64,000 nt of DNA from Rhodocyclaceae bacterium (GTDB lineage Bacteria; Pseudomonadota; Gammaproteobacteria; Burkholderiales; Rhodocyclaceae). Positions 45,701 through 54,179 of this stretch are shown piece after piece. The notes under the pieces were generated by a model. That model was not told the DNA's origin and ran no database searches. It saw only the letters and a program-made list of their open reading frames with translations. Position numbers and translations under genes: made by a program. Positions within the stretch are counted from its first letter, which is position 1, and every line of letters starts with the position of its first letter. The stretch spans positions 124,001 to 188,000 of the forward strand of contig JADKHX010000021.1 of assembly GCA_016721505.1 (NCBI GenBank). Direction: 5' to 3'.

Positions 45701-46486
45701 TTAGCGACCCTGAAACTGCGGCGCGCGTTTTTCGGCGAAAGACTGCAAGCCTTCCTGGAAGTCGGCGGTGCGCATGTGCTTGCGCATATTCACCGCCTCG
45801 TGAACTAGTGCATCGTCGCGTGATTTGTCGGCAGTAAAGCGCGCCACCTCTTTCATCCGACGCAAAGCAATCGGGCTTTTCCTGGCAATTTGCGTGGCCA
45901 GTTTCATGGTCGCTTCGGCAAAATCCGCATCCGCATGAACTTCGCAGACCAGGCCGCAAGCTTTCATCTCGGCAGCTGACAACGACTTGCCGGTGAATAA
46001 CATATACATCGCCATGTTCAGCGGAATCAGGCGCGGCAACACCGCCGCACCGCCCGCGCCGGGATAGACGCCGAAGTTGGCATGCGCATCAGCTATCGTC
46101 GCACTCTCTGCCGCCACCACAATGTCGGCACACATTGCCAGCTCAAGTCCCCCGGCCATGGTGATGCCGTTCAGCGCTGCAATCACCGGCTTGGGAAAAT
46201 TACGCAAACGTGCAAAGGTCACATCGCCGCGATCAAGAAAATCCGGCTCGCCCGCGGGCAAGCTTTGACTCGCCAACACTTCCTTCAGATCGGCACCCGC
46301 GCAAAAAGCGCTACCGGCACCGGTGAGTACCACCACCCGAACCGCATCGTTAGTTGCAAGCTCTATCAAGCGACGATCAAGCTCAGCCATGATGGCCATA
46401 TTCAGCGAGTTCATCGCTTTCGGCCGATTCAAAGTCAAGCGCGCTACCGAATCGATAACTTCACACAACAACACGTCTTCGCTCAT
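45701..46486 (-). CDS. Enoyl-CoA hydratase / isomerase
   Basis: This crotonase-fold protein of 261 residues hydrates the enoyl-CoA made by the acyl-CoA dehydrogenase. Features are VARLTLNRPKAMNSLN near 14, the oxyanion-hole segments AGSAFCAGADLKEV near 59 and ALNGITMAGGLELAMCADIV near 104, and the catalytic-Glu region ANFGVYPGAGGAAVLPRLIP near 135. GGAGG lies upstream of the ATG. It is the first gene of the minus-strand acyl-CoA operon; the promoter must lie in the 297-bp gap shared with the divergent WS/DGAT gene. Confidence 0.93.
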   Translation of the reverse strand: MSEDVLLCEVIDSVARLTLNRPKAMNSLNMAIMAELDRRLIELATNDAVRVVVLTGAGSAFCAGADLKEVLASQSLPAGEPDFLDRGDVTFARLRNFPKPVIAALNGITMAGGLELAMCADIVVAAESATIADAHANFGVYPGAGGAAVLPRLIPLNMAMYMLFTGKSLSAAEMKACGLVCEVHADADFAEATMKLATQIARKSPIALRRMKEVARFTADKSRDDALVHEAVNMRKHMRTADFQEGLQSFAEKRAPQFQGR

Positions 46487-46698
46487 GATGCCTCCAAGTG
46501 GTGGATGCTATGGCTGCATCCTAGCGACGCGTCAAAGCGCTCACAGGTCATTGCAGTGAAACTCGTGGTCATGCTGGAAGACGAGTGCCATTCATCGGCA
46601 TGACCAAAGAATTGACGCAGATGACCTGCACGATGAGCGCCTTAAGAAGATCATGCCGTATCGCTTAGCACCAATTCCCTGCCGCTGAGGACATCGAC

Positions 46699-46747
46699 AC
46701 GGCGTGTGGCCGGTGAACGGGCCATTCCATCACCAGTACCAACTGGC
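46699..46747 (+). repeat. Family A repeat, medium copy
   Basis: The ends match the family (ACGGCGTGTGG ... CACCAGTACCAACTGGC), but the interior has an extra CGGTGAACGGGCCATTCCAT segment with its own short palindrome (TGGCC...GGCCA). The reverse complement of this interior recurs at 61200-61238. It sits in the gap between the enoyl-CoA hydratase and WS/DGAT genes (46487-46783), which holds no other gene. Confidence 0.85.
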
Positions 46748-46783
46748 AAAGTGCAACGAGCATCGTCAAACAGGAGAACCACC

Positions 46784-48349
46784 ATGCTGCAAGAGACACT
46801 CAGTCGCGCCTCCAAAGTCATCAGTCAATTTGCCGCCGAGCGCTTGCCGCCAAACCGGCTTTCGGGACAGGACACTTTGTTTTTACATCTCGATCAAGCA
46901 CATGCAGCGACGCATGGATCGATGATTTACATCTACGATCAATCTACGGTGCCCGGCAAGAAGATCCACTTTCAGGATGTCCTGCGACATGTCGAAGCGC
47001 GTCTTGCAAGCTCACCCCTTTTCCGCAATCGAATCGAACGGGTGGTCGGTGGTCTGGGTTATCCGTATTGGGTCGAGGATGAAAACTTTGACATCGATTT
47101 TCATGTCCGTCATTTCGCCCTGCCCAAGCCCTGCGACTGGCGCCAGTTCTGCATACTAGCTTCACGCATTCACGCCCGCACCATGGACATGAATCGTCCG
47201 CTCTGGGAAATGTATGTAATTGAGGGTCTGGACAATGTGGCCGGCTTGGCCAAAGGTAGCTTTGCCATCGTGACCAAGCTGCATCATGCCGCCGTCGATG
47301 GCACGGCACTCGCCGAGCTGACATGGGCCTTGCACGATACGCTGGGCGCCAAGGCACAAAAAGTTCCGGTACCAACCAAGGAAGCACCGCCTTTGACCTA
47401 TTACCGGGCCGACACCAGCGTGCGTCAGACGCTGGCCAGGATAGCCACCGACAATCTGTTGTCGATTTCCCAACTGCTGCCACCAGTCGCGCGCGTGACA
47501 CCCAAGTTCGGTGCCATGGCAACGGCGGCATTCAGGAAAAAGATGTTCCCGTCGCCAGACGCGGTAAAGAGCCCAAAACTACCGGTCACCCGCTTTAACA
47601 AGAAATTTAATGCCAAGCGAGTGTTCGACACGCTTGAGGTCGACATGGCCGACATCAAGTTAATACGCAATGCTGTTCCCGGTGCCACAGTCAATGATGT
47701 GGTGCTGTCGGTGGTTGGCGGTGGCTTACGGCGCTACCTGGAAGCCAAGGGCGAACTACCCAAGACTTCGCTGATGGCGGCGGCACCCATCAATACCCGG
47801 CAAGATGCCTCCGAGCGCAAGACCACTGGCAACAGCATCTCGGTAATGACCTTGCCGGTAGGTACCCAGATTGCCGACCCGCTGAAGCGACTGGAATATG
47901 TGCTGAGCTCTACGACCAAAACCAAAGTGGTGTCCTCGGGTGTTGGCGCCCGTGAAATGACCGACATCAGTAAACATACGCCGCCCGCCACGCTGGCACT
48001 GGCCGGTCGTATGGTGACCTCGTCGTTAAGCAGCTCGCCGAAGTTCAACTGTATCGTCAGCAATGTGCCGGGACCGGTCGAGCCGCTCTACATGATGGGT
48101 GCCAAGCTGGTGTATTGGTCGGGCGTGATGCCGATTCCCGATGGTGCCGGCCTGTTCTTCGCGGTCAGTAGTTATTGCGGCAAGCTGTTTATTTCACTGA
48201 CCAGTTCGCCGGTGCTGGTGCCGGATCCAGAATTTATGAAGGCATGCTTGAGAGAATCTTTTGTGGAGACCTTACAAGCCGCAAAAAAACTTTCGCCGAA
48301 ACCAGCCACGGCTATCAAGAAACCGCGCACCGTCAAGAGAGGGGTCTAA
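46784..48349 (+). CDS. Wax ester synthase / diacylglycerol acyltransferase (second copy)
   Basis: This is a 521-residue WS/DGAT. LSGQDTLFLHLDQAHAATHG begins the domain, the catalytic HHxxxDG appears as TKLHHAAVDGTALAEL near 174, and the late SNVPGPVEPLYMMGAKLVYW near 430 is typical. The start ATG at 46784 has CAGGAG 8 bases upstream; an upstream frame to 46706 is translated from the repeat. The C-terminus (KPATAIKKPRTVKRGV) is basic like the tails of the other granule-type proteins in this window. Together with an aldehyde dehydrogenase it may form a small neutral-lipid operon. Confidence 0.92.
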   Translation: MLQETLSRASKVISQFAAERLPPNRLSGQDTLFLHLDQAHAATHGSMIYIYDQSTVPGKKIHFQDVLRHVEARLASSPLFRNRIERVVGGLGYPYWVEDENFDIDFHVRHFALPKPCDWRQFCILASRIHARTMDMNRPLWEMYVIEGLDNVAGLAKGSFAIVTKLHHAAVDGTALAELTWALHDTLGAKAQKVPVPTKEAPPLTYYRADTSVRQTLARIATDNLLSISQLLPPVARVTPKFGAMATAAFRKKMFPSPDAVKSPKLPVTRFNKKFNAKRVFDTLEVDMADIKLIRNAVPGATVNDVVLSVVGGGLRRYLEAKGELPKTSLMAAAPINTRQDASERKTTGNSISVMTLPVGTQIADPLKRLEYVLSSTTKTKVVSSGVGAREMTDISKHTPPATLALAGRMVTSSLSSSPKFNCIVSNVPGPVEPLYMMGAKLVYWSGVMPIPDGAGLFFAVSSYCGKLFISLTSSPVLVPDPEFMKACLRESFVETLQAAKKLSPKPATAIKKPRTVKRGV

Positions 48350-48358
48350 GCACTTCAT

Positions 48359-48387
48359 GGACGGCGTGTGGCCAGCACCAACTGGCG
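48359..48387 (+). repeat. Family A repeat, short copy
   Basis: GGACGGCGTGTGGCCAGCAC then CAACTGGCG, ten bases after the WS/DGAT stop and before the aldehyde dehydrogenase start. It is a near-exact match to the consensus. Confidence 0.93.
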
Positions 48388-48442
48388 CCACCCCACAGCG
48401 ATGGCATCGTAGCGCTCGGGCGCTTGAGCAAAAGGAAATTTC

Positions 48443-49891
48443 ATGACCACCCTACTCAATTCAGCTACAGCCTCACCCACCACCACGATCACCCGCATGC
48501 AGGACGTGCTGGCGCGCCAAAAACAGGCCTTTCTCGCCGACAGCCCGCCATCTGCCGAGCTGCGCATTGACCGTATCAATCGCGTCATTGCACTGCTACT
48601 CGACAACCAGCAAAAGCTGTGCGAATCGCTGGCCACTGACTTCACTTGGCGCTCGCATGACCAGTCGCTGATGTCGGACATTTTGCTGCCTATCGCGTCC
48701 CTTAAATACGCGCGCAAGAATCTGTCGCAGTGGATGAAACCAGAGCGTCGTCGCCCGGAAATGCGGCTCGGTCTGATTGGCGCCAAAGCAGAAATTCTGT
48801 TCCAGCCGATTGGCACGGTCGGCATCATGACGCCGTGGAATTTCCCGATCGCCATTGCGCTCGCTCCGCTCGCCGAAGTCTTTGCTGCAGGCAACCGGGC
48901 GATGATCAGTCTCTCCGATCTTTCGCCAACCACGGCCAAGCTGCTCATCGAACTGCTCGCATCCCGCTTTGACGAGACCGAGCTCGCCGCCTTCGTCGGT
49001 GGTGCCGAGGTTGGTGGCGCATTCTCCGCCTTGCCGCTCGACCATCTGGTGTTCACCGGCAGCCCACGTGTCGGCAAACTGGTGATGCGAGCCGCTGCCG
49101 AAAATCTGACTCCCGTTACATTGGAACTCGGTGGCAAATCGCCGACCATCGTCGGTCGTGGTGCCGACCTTGAGAACGCTGCACGCCGTATTTGGGGCGG
49201 CAAGTGCATTAGTGCCGGCCAGGCTTGCGTTGCACCGGATTACGTGATGGTGCACGAAGAAGACCGAGAGAGCTTGGTCGCCCACATGGTGACCGAATTG
49301 CAACGGATGTTTCCGACCATTCTCGATAACCCCGATTACACCGCAATGGCGACACCGGGACAGTACCAGCGGATGCAAAAACTGCTGGACGATGGCCGAG
49401 AGCGCAAACTCAATATCGTCGAGGTGAATCCGGCAAAGGAAGATCTCAGCTCTTCACGCAAGGTCGCACCGACCATCTTTATCGACCCGCCGCAAGACGC
49501 ACTAATCATGAACGATGAGATTTTCGGGCCACTACTGCCTATCCTTAGCTACCAAGTCATTGATGAGGTCATTGCGTACATCAACGAGCGACCCCGACCG
49601 CTGGCGCTGTATTACTTTGGTGATGACACCGAGGCCGAGCATGTGCTAGCGCGGACATCCTCCGGCGGTGCCTGCATCAACGAAGTCATGCAACACCTGT
49701 TTCAGCGCGATCTGCCTTTCGGTGGCTGCGGGAACTCCGGCTTCGGTCGCTACGGCGGCAAAGCCGGCTTCCAAGCCTTTAGCCTGCAACGATCTGTGTT
49801 CTCACCACCACACTGGGACGTCGGCGCAATGCTTCGGCCACCCTACGGCGAGAAGATTCGCCGCGCGATGCGGTTTTTGTTGCAACCATGA
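48443..49891 (+). CDS. Aldehyde dehydrogenase, coniferyl-aldehyde dehydrogenase-like
   Basis: This NAD(P)-dependent aldehyde dehydrogenase of 482 residues oxidises an aldehyde to the acid. It has GTVGIMTPWNFPIAIALAPL near 126, the Glu in LELGGKSPTIVGRGAD near 230 and the catalytic Cys in CISAGQACVAPDYVMVHEED near 255, then EIFGPLLPILSY near 358 and GFGRYGGKAGFQAF near 440. The short N-terminus and the SDLSPTTAKLL block resemble coniferyl aldehyde dehydrogenases, but fatty-aldehyde use is equally possible beside a WS/DGAT. AAGGAAA precedes the ATG. Confidence 0.9.
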   Translation: MTTLLNSATASPTTTITRMQDVLARQKQAFLADSPPSAELRIDRINRVIALLLDNQQKLCESLATDFTWRSHDQSLMSDILLPIASLKYARKNLSQWMKPERRRPEMRLGLIGAKAEILFQPIGTVGIMTPWNFPIAIALAPLAEVFAAGNRAMISLSDLSPTTAKLLIELLASRFDETELAAFVGGAEVGGAFSALPLDHLVFTGSPRVGKLVMRAAAENLTPVTLELGGKSPTIVGRGADLENAARRIWGGKCISAGQACVAPDYVMVHEEDRESLVAHMVTELQRMFPTILDNPDYTAMATPGQYQRMQKLLDDGRERKLNIVEVNPAKEDLSSSRKVAPTIFIDPPQDALIMNDEIFGPLLPILSYQVIDEVIAYINERPRPLALYYFGDDTEAEHVLARTSSGGACINEVMQHLFQRDLPFGGCGNSGFGRYGGKAGFQAFSLQRSVFSPPHWDVGAMLRPPYGEKIRRAMRFLLQP

Positions 49892-50094
49892 AGCGACTCA
49901 CTCGGCATGCGATTTTTTTAACAATCATTGGCCAGTGACAGCGGTGGTTCGCGGTTGGTCTTTGTCAAAAATCCGCCAGCCCGGTGACCAACATTTCGCA
50001 ACTGCTTTATCGGTACCGGGCGACGGAGTAACTTCAGCAGACTCTGCAAGTGCTCGTGCTCCAAAAAGTTGTCAATTACATCAAGGAGGAAATC

Positions 50095-51621
50095 ATGCAT
50101 CGGAAATTACTTTGTATCAGCCTCGCCTTAGTCCTCGGCCTGATCGCCAACGTCAGTTTTAGCCAGACAAACAAACGCCCGAATATTCTGATCATCATGG
50201 GTGACGATATTGGTGCCTGGAACATCAGCACCTACCATCAAGGCATGTCCGGTGGCACCACGCCGAACATCGACCGCATCGCCAACGAAGGCATGAAGTT
50301 CATGCATTATTACGGTGAGCAAAGCTGCACCGCAGGTCGTGCGGCGTTGATTACCGGCCAGCATCCTTTTCGCACCGGCCTTTTAACCGTTGGCTTGCCG
50401 GGAGCCAAAGTCGGCTTGCAAAAAGAAGACCCGACGATAGCCGAATTGCTCAAACCGCTGGGCTATGTCTCCGGCCAATTCGGCAAAAATCACTTGGGTG
50501 ATCGCGATGAATACCTGCCCAACAATCACGGCTTCGATGAGTTCTTCGGCAACCTCTATCACTTGAATGCGGAAGAAGAACCTGAGGATTTGGACTATCC
50601 GAAAGACCCCAATTTCCGCAAGAAATTTGGCCCACGTGGGGTACTTGATTGCACTGCCGACGGCGGCTGTAAAGACACCGGCCCGATGACCCGCAAACGG
50701 ATGGAAACCGCCGACGACGAATTCGTTGGTCGCTCCTTGCAGTTCATCGAAAAGACCGTCAAGCAAGGCAAGCCCTTCTTCACTTGGGTGAACACCAGTC
50801 GCATGCATGTGTGGACCCGCCTTTCACCAAAATGGGAAGGCAAGACCGGTTATGGTCTATACGCCGATGGCATGGCCGAGCACGATAACGATGTCGGTCT
50901 GCTGCTAAAGAAACTCGACGATCTGAAAATCGCCGACAACACCATCGTCATCTACACCTCGGACAACGGCGCACAAACTTTCTCGTGGCCGGATGGTGGC
51001 ACCATCCCCTGGCACGGCTCCAAAGGCACGACTTGGGAAGGCGGCTTTCGCGTTCCGGCGATGGTGCGCTGGCCGGGCAAAGTCAAAGCCGGCGGCATAG
51101 AAACCGGCATTTGGTCGCACATGGATTGGGCGCCGACGCTGCTTGCCGCCGCAGGGGTGCCAGACGTCAAAGAGCAATTGCTCAAGGGCTATGCGGTCGG
51201 CGACAAGTCATTCAAAGTACATTTGGACGGCTACAACCAACTCGACAATCTAATGGGCAAAGCGCCTAGCCATCGCGAAGAAATTTTTTACTTCAGTGAC
51301 CAAAGCACGCTCAACGCCGTGCGTTGGAATGATTGGAAAATTCACTTCACCATCATGGAAGATTGGGTCAATGGAAAATCCAGCAAAGGTTGGCCGAAGG
51401 TAGTCAATCTGAAATCCGATCCCTTCGAGCGCGCGATTGATGAATCGCCGATGTACTTTCGCTGGTACGGCGACAAGCTGTGGCTTTTCGTGCCAATCCA
51501 ACAGCGCGTTGGTGCATTCGTCGCCTCCTTCAAAGAGTTCCCAATGCGTCAGCCTTCGGCCTCGTTCAGTCTGGATTCGATCACCCAGATGCTGAGTCGC
51601 GCAGCGGCCGCCGGCAAATAA
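50095..51621 (+). CDS. Arylsulfatase (type I, formylglycine), exported
   Basis: A 508-residue sulfatase with signal peptide (MHRKLLCISLALVLGLIANV, then SFSQ). The metal pair is in NILIIMGDDIGAWNISTY near 30, and the formylglycine motif C-x-A-x-R reads QSCTAGRAALITGQHPFRTG near 80. KNHLGD near 139 and DNGAQTFSWPDGGTIPWHGS near 295 complete the sulfatase domain. A Cys-type motif needs an FGE-type or anaerobic maturation enzyme, which is not in this window unless the FGE-fold SenA is misread; none is assigned. AAGGAGG lies 7 bases before the ATG. Substrate is unknown. Confidence 0.93.
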   Translation: MHRKLLCISLALVLGLIANVSFSQTNKRPNILIIMGDDIGAWNISTYHQGMSGGTTPNIDRIANEGMKFMHYYGEQSCTAGRAALITGQHPFRTGLLTVGLPGAKVGLQKEDPTIAELLKPLGYVSGQFGKNHLGDRDEYLPNNHGFDEFFGNLYHLNAEEEPEDLDYPKDPNFRKKFGPRGVLDCTADGGCKDTGPMTRKRMETADDEFVGRSLQFIEKTVKQGKPFFTWVNTSRMHVWTRLSPKWEGKTGYGLYADGMAEHDNDVGLLLKKLDDLKIADNTIVIYTSDNGAQTFSWPDGGTIPWHGSKGTTWEGGFRVPAMVRWPGKVKAGGIETGIWSHMDWAPTLLAAAGVPDVKEQLLKGYAVGDKSFKVHLDGYNQLDNLMGKAPSHREEIFYFSDQSTLNAVRWNDWKIHFTIMEDWVNGKSSKGWPKVVNLKSDPFERAIDESPMYFRWYGDKLWLFVPIQQRVGAFVASFKEFPMRQPSASFSLDSITQMLSRAAAAGK

Positions 51622-51637
51622 TTATTTGGCCGATTAG

Positions 51638-51673
51638 CAACGATGCAGTTCAGATTGCCAAACTGCATCGTTG
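51638..51673. other. Perfect 13-bp inverted repeat, possible transcription stop or mRNA stabiliser
   Basis: CAACGATGCAGTT (51638-51650) is complementary to AACTGCATCGTTG (51661-51673) around a 10-base loop, 17 bases after the sulfatase stop. No T-tract follows, so it is not a classical rho-independent terminator. Confidence 0.7.
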
Positions 51674-51755
51674 TCAAACGCAAACGACCAACGACCGCTA
51701 ATGATTCGCACCACACCGTGAATCAAATTGCAGCGGAACACAAGCAAGAATCATC

Positions 51756-52046
51756 TCAATCAACTTTTGCAGATTTTCTAGTAAGTAAATAGATTAGCGG
51801 GCCAAACGAACCAACGGCTAAGGTCGCGATGATCCACGGCCAAATGTTGCGACCGTTAGCTTTCGCATCGTGCCACATCCAAATCAGCACGAGCGTGAGC
51901 GAGATCAGCAAGTCACAGAAAATTTGGGTGCTGGCAAGACTCTGCAAAGGCGACATGAATATCCCAATGAAACCATGCGCGATGACAGCCTCGATGCTTA
52001 GGGCGCCAAATAAGATGAGTGTGACAACAATCAGTAGGCGTTGCAT
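51756..52046 (-). CDS. DUF2834-family small membrane protein
   Basis: This 96-residue protein has three hydrophobic segments: LLIVVTLILFGALSIEAVIA, a central ASTQIFCDLLISLTLVLIWM, and WPWIIATLAVGSFGPLIYLL. The pattern IWMWHDAKANGRNIWPW is typical of DUF2834 proteins, small polytopic membrane proteins of unknown function. A possible remnant of a relative lies near 34980. It converges with the sulfatase. Confidence 0.8.
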   Translation of the reverse strand: MQRLLIVVTLILFGALSIEAVIAHGFIGIFMSPLQSLASTQIFCDLLISLTLVLIWMWHDAKANGRNIWPWIIATLAVGSFGPLIYLLTRKSAKVD

Positions 52047-52153
52047 GTCGAGTCCTTAAAAGTTTTGGAGCCCTCAGTATCTAGTTCATGCATCACTAAC
52101 GCAATTACCTCGGAGGTAATCAAAATATCGTGCGGATGTGATTCAATTCGTAC

Positions 52154-52969
52154 ATGAATGTTCTGACCCACACATTGCCGATTACCCTGCAACACGCGCG
52201 CAAAGCCCAGCGCTTGAGCCAGCTTGAACTTTCGCTACGGGTTGGCGTATCGCAGCGGCATGTGAGTTTTGTCGAAAGCGGTCGTGCCAAACCTAGTCGC
52301 GATTTATTAATGAACTGGCTGCAAGAATTGGACGCACCGCTAATCGTACGTAATGCCGCCATGCTGCAGGCGGGCTATGCGCCGGTCTACAGCGCCACCC
52401 CGCTCAATCACCCGGCACTGGCACAAGCCAATCAAGCGATGATTGCGCTGCTACAAGCCCACGACCCGATGCCGGCATTTGTGCTTGATGCGCAGTGGAA
52501 TCTGCTGCACTTCAACCAAGGCGGTGGGTGGCTCGCCGCAACCTTGATGCCTTGGGCTGCCGATTTGCCACCGGGTACACCGATGAACATGCTAGACCTG
52601 CTAACTCACCCTGAAGGGCTAAGTAAGCAAATGCTGAATCTGGCAGAGGTCGGACCAGCCTTGCTGGCACACCTGCGTGATGATGCTTCAGTAGTACCGG
52701 CACTAACGCCAAAAGTTGAAGCATTCGCCATGATGTTGCGGACCCGAATCGGAGCACCAGCATTGCACGCTGGCTGGCCAAGGCAAACCGCGCCAGTGCT
52801 GACCACGCGCTTCGCAACTGCGTATGGAGAACTTGCCTTCTTTAGCATGTTCACCACTTTTGGTACACCGCAAGACATCACCCTCGCCTCGTTACGAGTC
52901 GAGCACATGTTCGCCGCAGACGATGCAACCCGCGCAGTGGTCAAAGCGCAGGTCTTGCCGGTTAATTAA
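52154..52969 (+). CDS. XRE/HipB-type transcriptional regulator with MmyB-like ligand domain
   Basis: The 271-residue protein has an N-terminal Cro/C1-type helix-turn-helix (LQHARKAQRLSQLELSLRVG, then VSQRHVSFVESGRAKPSRDL; residues 12-50). A C-terminal MmyB-like ligand-binding domain starts near residue 100 with MPAFVLDAQWNLLHFNQGGG and ends TLASLRVEHMFAADDATR. Such proteins are soluble repressors or activators whose ligand is thought to be a fatty acid in some members. It is divergent from the DUF2834 gene, which may be its target. Confidence 0.88.
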   Translation: MNVLTHTLPITLQHARKAQRLSQLELSLRVGVSQRHVSFVESGRAKPSRDLLMNWLQELDAPLIVRNAAMLQAGYAPVYSATPLNHPALAQANQAMIALLQAHDPMPAFVLDAQWNLLHFNQGGGWLAATLMPWAADLPPGTPMNMLDLLTHPEGLSKQMLNLAEVGPALLAHLRDDASVVPALTPKVEAFAMMLRTRIGAPALHAGWPRQTAPVLTTRFATAYGELAFFSMFTTFGTPQDITLASLRVEHMFAADDATRAVVKAQVLPVN

Positions 52970-53008
52970 TTCGAACGTTCAGGTCTCACAAAAAGCGATC
53001 GCGCGCAA

Positions 53009-53380
53009 TTACGGCGCACAAACCGCTTTCAGGCCGTTGAAGCCAGCCGTCTCAGGCGCGATGTCTCGCCATTCACTGGTCTTATAGAACGAGAATAACT
53101 TTTTTCCACCGGCCATTGTTTCCGGGAAACTAGCCGCCGCGACAATTCTCACTCGTTCGTTATTGCAATCGTATTCCCAGCTTATCCGCGTCGATTTCAC
53201 GCCATCCTCACTACGTTTTTTCTCGTCGTGAAGCTGGGAAACCGTGCGCAGATTCCCGTCCTTGCGGACAGTGCTTAGATCGATATATACGATAGTTTCG
53301 TCGTTTTCACTAATCTTGACCCAACCAGCGCTAGCGGCACCGGCTGCGAACACGAGACAGACAAACAAGAGTTTTTTCAT
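53009..53380 (-). CDS. Adhesin_E-type small exported protein (copy 1)
   Basis: The product has 123 residues. It begins with a signal peptide (MKKLLFVCLVFAAGAASA) and then GWVKISENDETIVYIDLSTV, RKDGNLRTVSQLHDEK and a pair of cysteines in EYDCNNE and KAVCAP. This layout matches the surface-adhesin E family found in many betaproteobacteria, whose role is mostly undefined. The neighbouring gene at 53427 has exactly the same length and plan. The longer frame to 53407 is upstream of the signal peptide and is rejected. Confidence 0.8.
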   Translation of the reverse strand: MKKLLFVCLVFAAGAASAGWVKISENDETIVYIDLSTVRKDGNLRTVSQLHDEKKRSEDGVKSTRISWEYDCNNERVRIVAAASFPETMAGGKKLFSFYKTSEWRDIAPETAGFNGLKAVCAP

Positions 53381-53426
53381 GGGTTGATCTGGGTAAGAAC
53401 TGCACAATTTTCATCGACACTTTTGA

Positions 53427-53798
53427 CTAATCTGCACATACTTTTTTCAGGATATCGTCGCCAAGTGTATTGGGACGGATATCGCTCCACGGCGAGGGTT
53501 CAGTGGTGCTGACCAGTATATTGCCGCTCGCCATCGAGTCGGAATGAGTGGTTGCTGATAGAAAACGTTTACGCGCCTCTTTGCAGTCGTACTCCTCACG
53601 ATAGCGACGGGACAATTCACCATCCCGGTCGCGTAGTTTCAAATCCTGAACCCCCCAGACCTTACGAATGTCCCCATCCTTGCGTATGGTGTTCGGGTCA
53701 ATATAAAAGTTATTGCCCTCTGCCTCACCGACATTTACCCATTGAGCAAAAGCTGAGTTGCTGGCTAACAAGCAACAAATCAAAAATAATTTCTTCAC
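53427..53798 (-). CDS. Adhesin_E-type small exported protein (copy 2)
   Basis: The product has 123 residues and starts with GTG at 53798 (GAGG about 8 bases upstream), MKKLFLICCLLASNSAFA as signal peptide, then QWVNVGEAEGNNFYIDPNTI, RKDGDIRKVWGVQDLK, and the paired cysteines in YDCKEAR and LKKVCAD. About a third of residues are shared with the downstream copy, showing an old tandem duplication. An upstream open frame to 54017 is translated from a family B repeat and is not coding. Confidence 0.8.
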   Translation of the reverse strand: MKKLFLICCLLASNSAFAQWVNVGEAEGNNFYIDPNTIRKDGDIRKVWGVQDLKLRDRDGELSRRYREEYDCKEARKRFLSATTHSDSMASGNILVSTTEPSPWSDIRPNTLGDDILKKVCAD

Positions 53799-53818
53799 GA
53801 CAGTGACCTCAATTGTTA

Positions 53819-54005
53819 GCGTGAAATACGCGTTTAGAAGCGCCCCGTGATCGTCGAGCGAAGCGAGCAAAACGTCACCCTCGCCCGGGGTGGAGCAGGG
53901 ACTTCGCGGCGCATGCGCCGCGCCTGCGCAACGGCACAGGCATGGATGCCTGTGCGCCCTGCAAGGGAGGGCCGGGGAGTGGGGGCGATTGATTTTACTT
54001 TTGCA
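53819..54005 (-). repeat. Dispersed repeat family B, copy 2 (long)
   Basis: This copy shares AGCGTGAAATACG and TCGAGCGAAGCGAGC with the copy at 45599 and then has a GC-rich palindromic tail: GCGGCGCATGCGCCGC and GCACAGGCATGGATGCCTGT. It fills most of the 380-bp gap between 53798 and 54180. No gene is seen in this gap. Confidence 0.7.
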
Positions 54006-54179
54006 TCGTTTCATCATCGGGGGTGCAGGCGGTGCGCATGAAAGTTAGGCTGACCCAAATGATAGCGCGAGCGCAACAGCAAGGTGTTGCAGTCAGTCTA
54101 GGTTTGTAAGAAGTTGCTAGCCCAACAATATGCACCACGCCAATTGACCGAGACCTGCAGGTCATGGATACTCAGCACC

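Noticed and set aside
53799..54017. A 73-residue N-terminal extension of the second Adhesin_E gene
   Set aside because: It is Pro/Arg/Cys-rich, translated from the GC-rich palindromes of repeat family B, and would bury the signal peptide.
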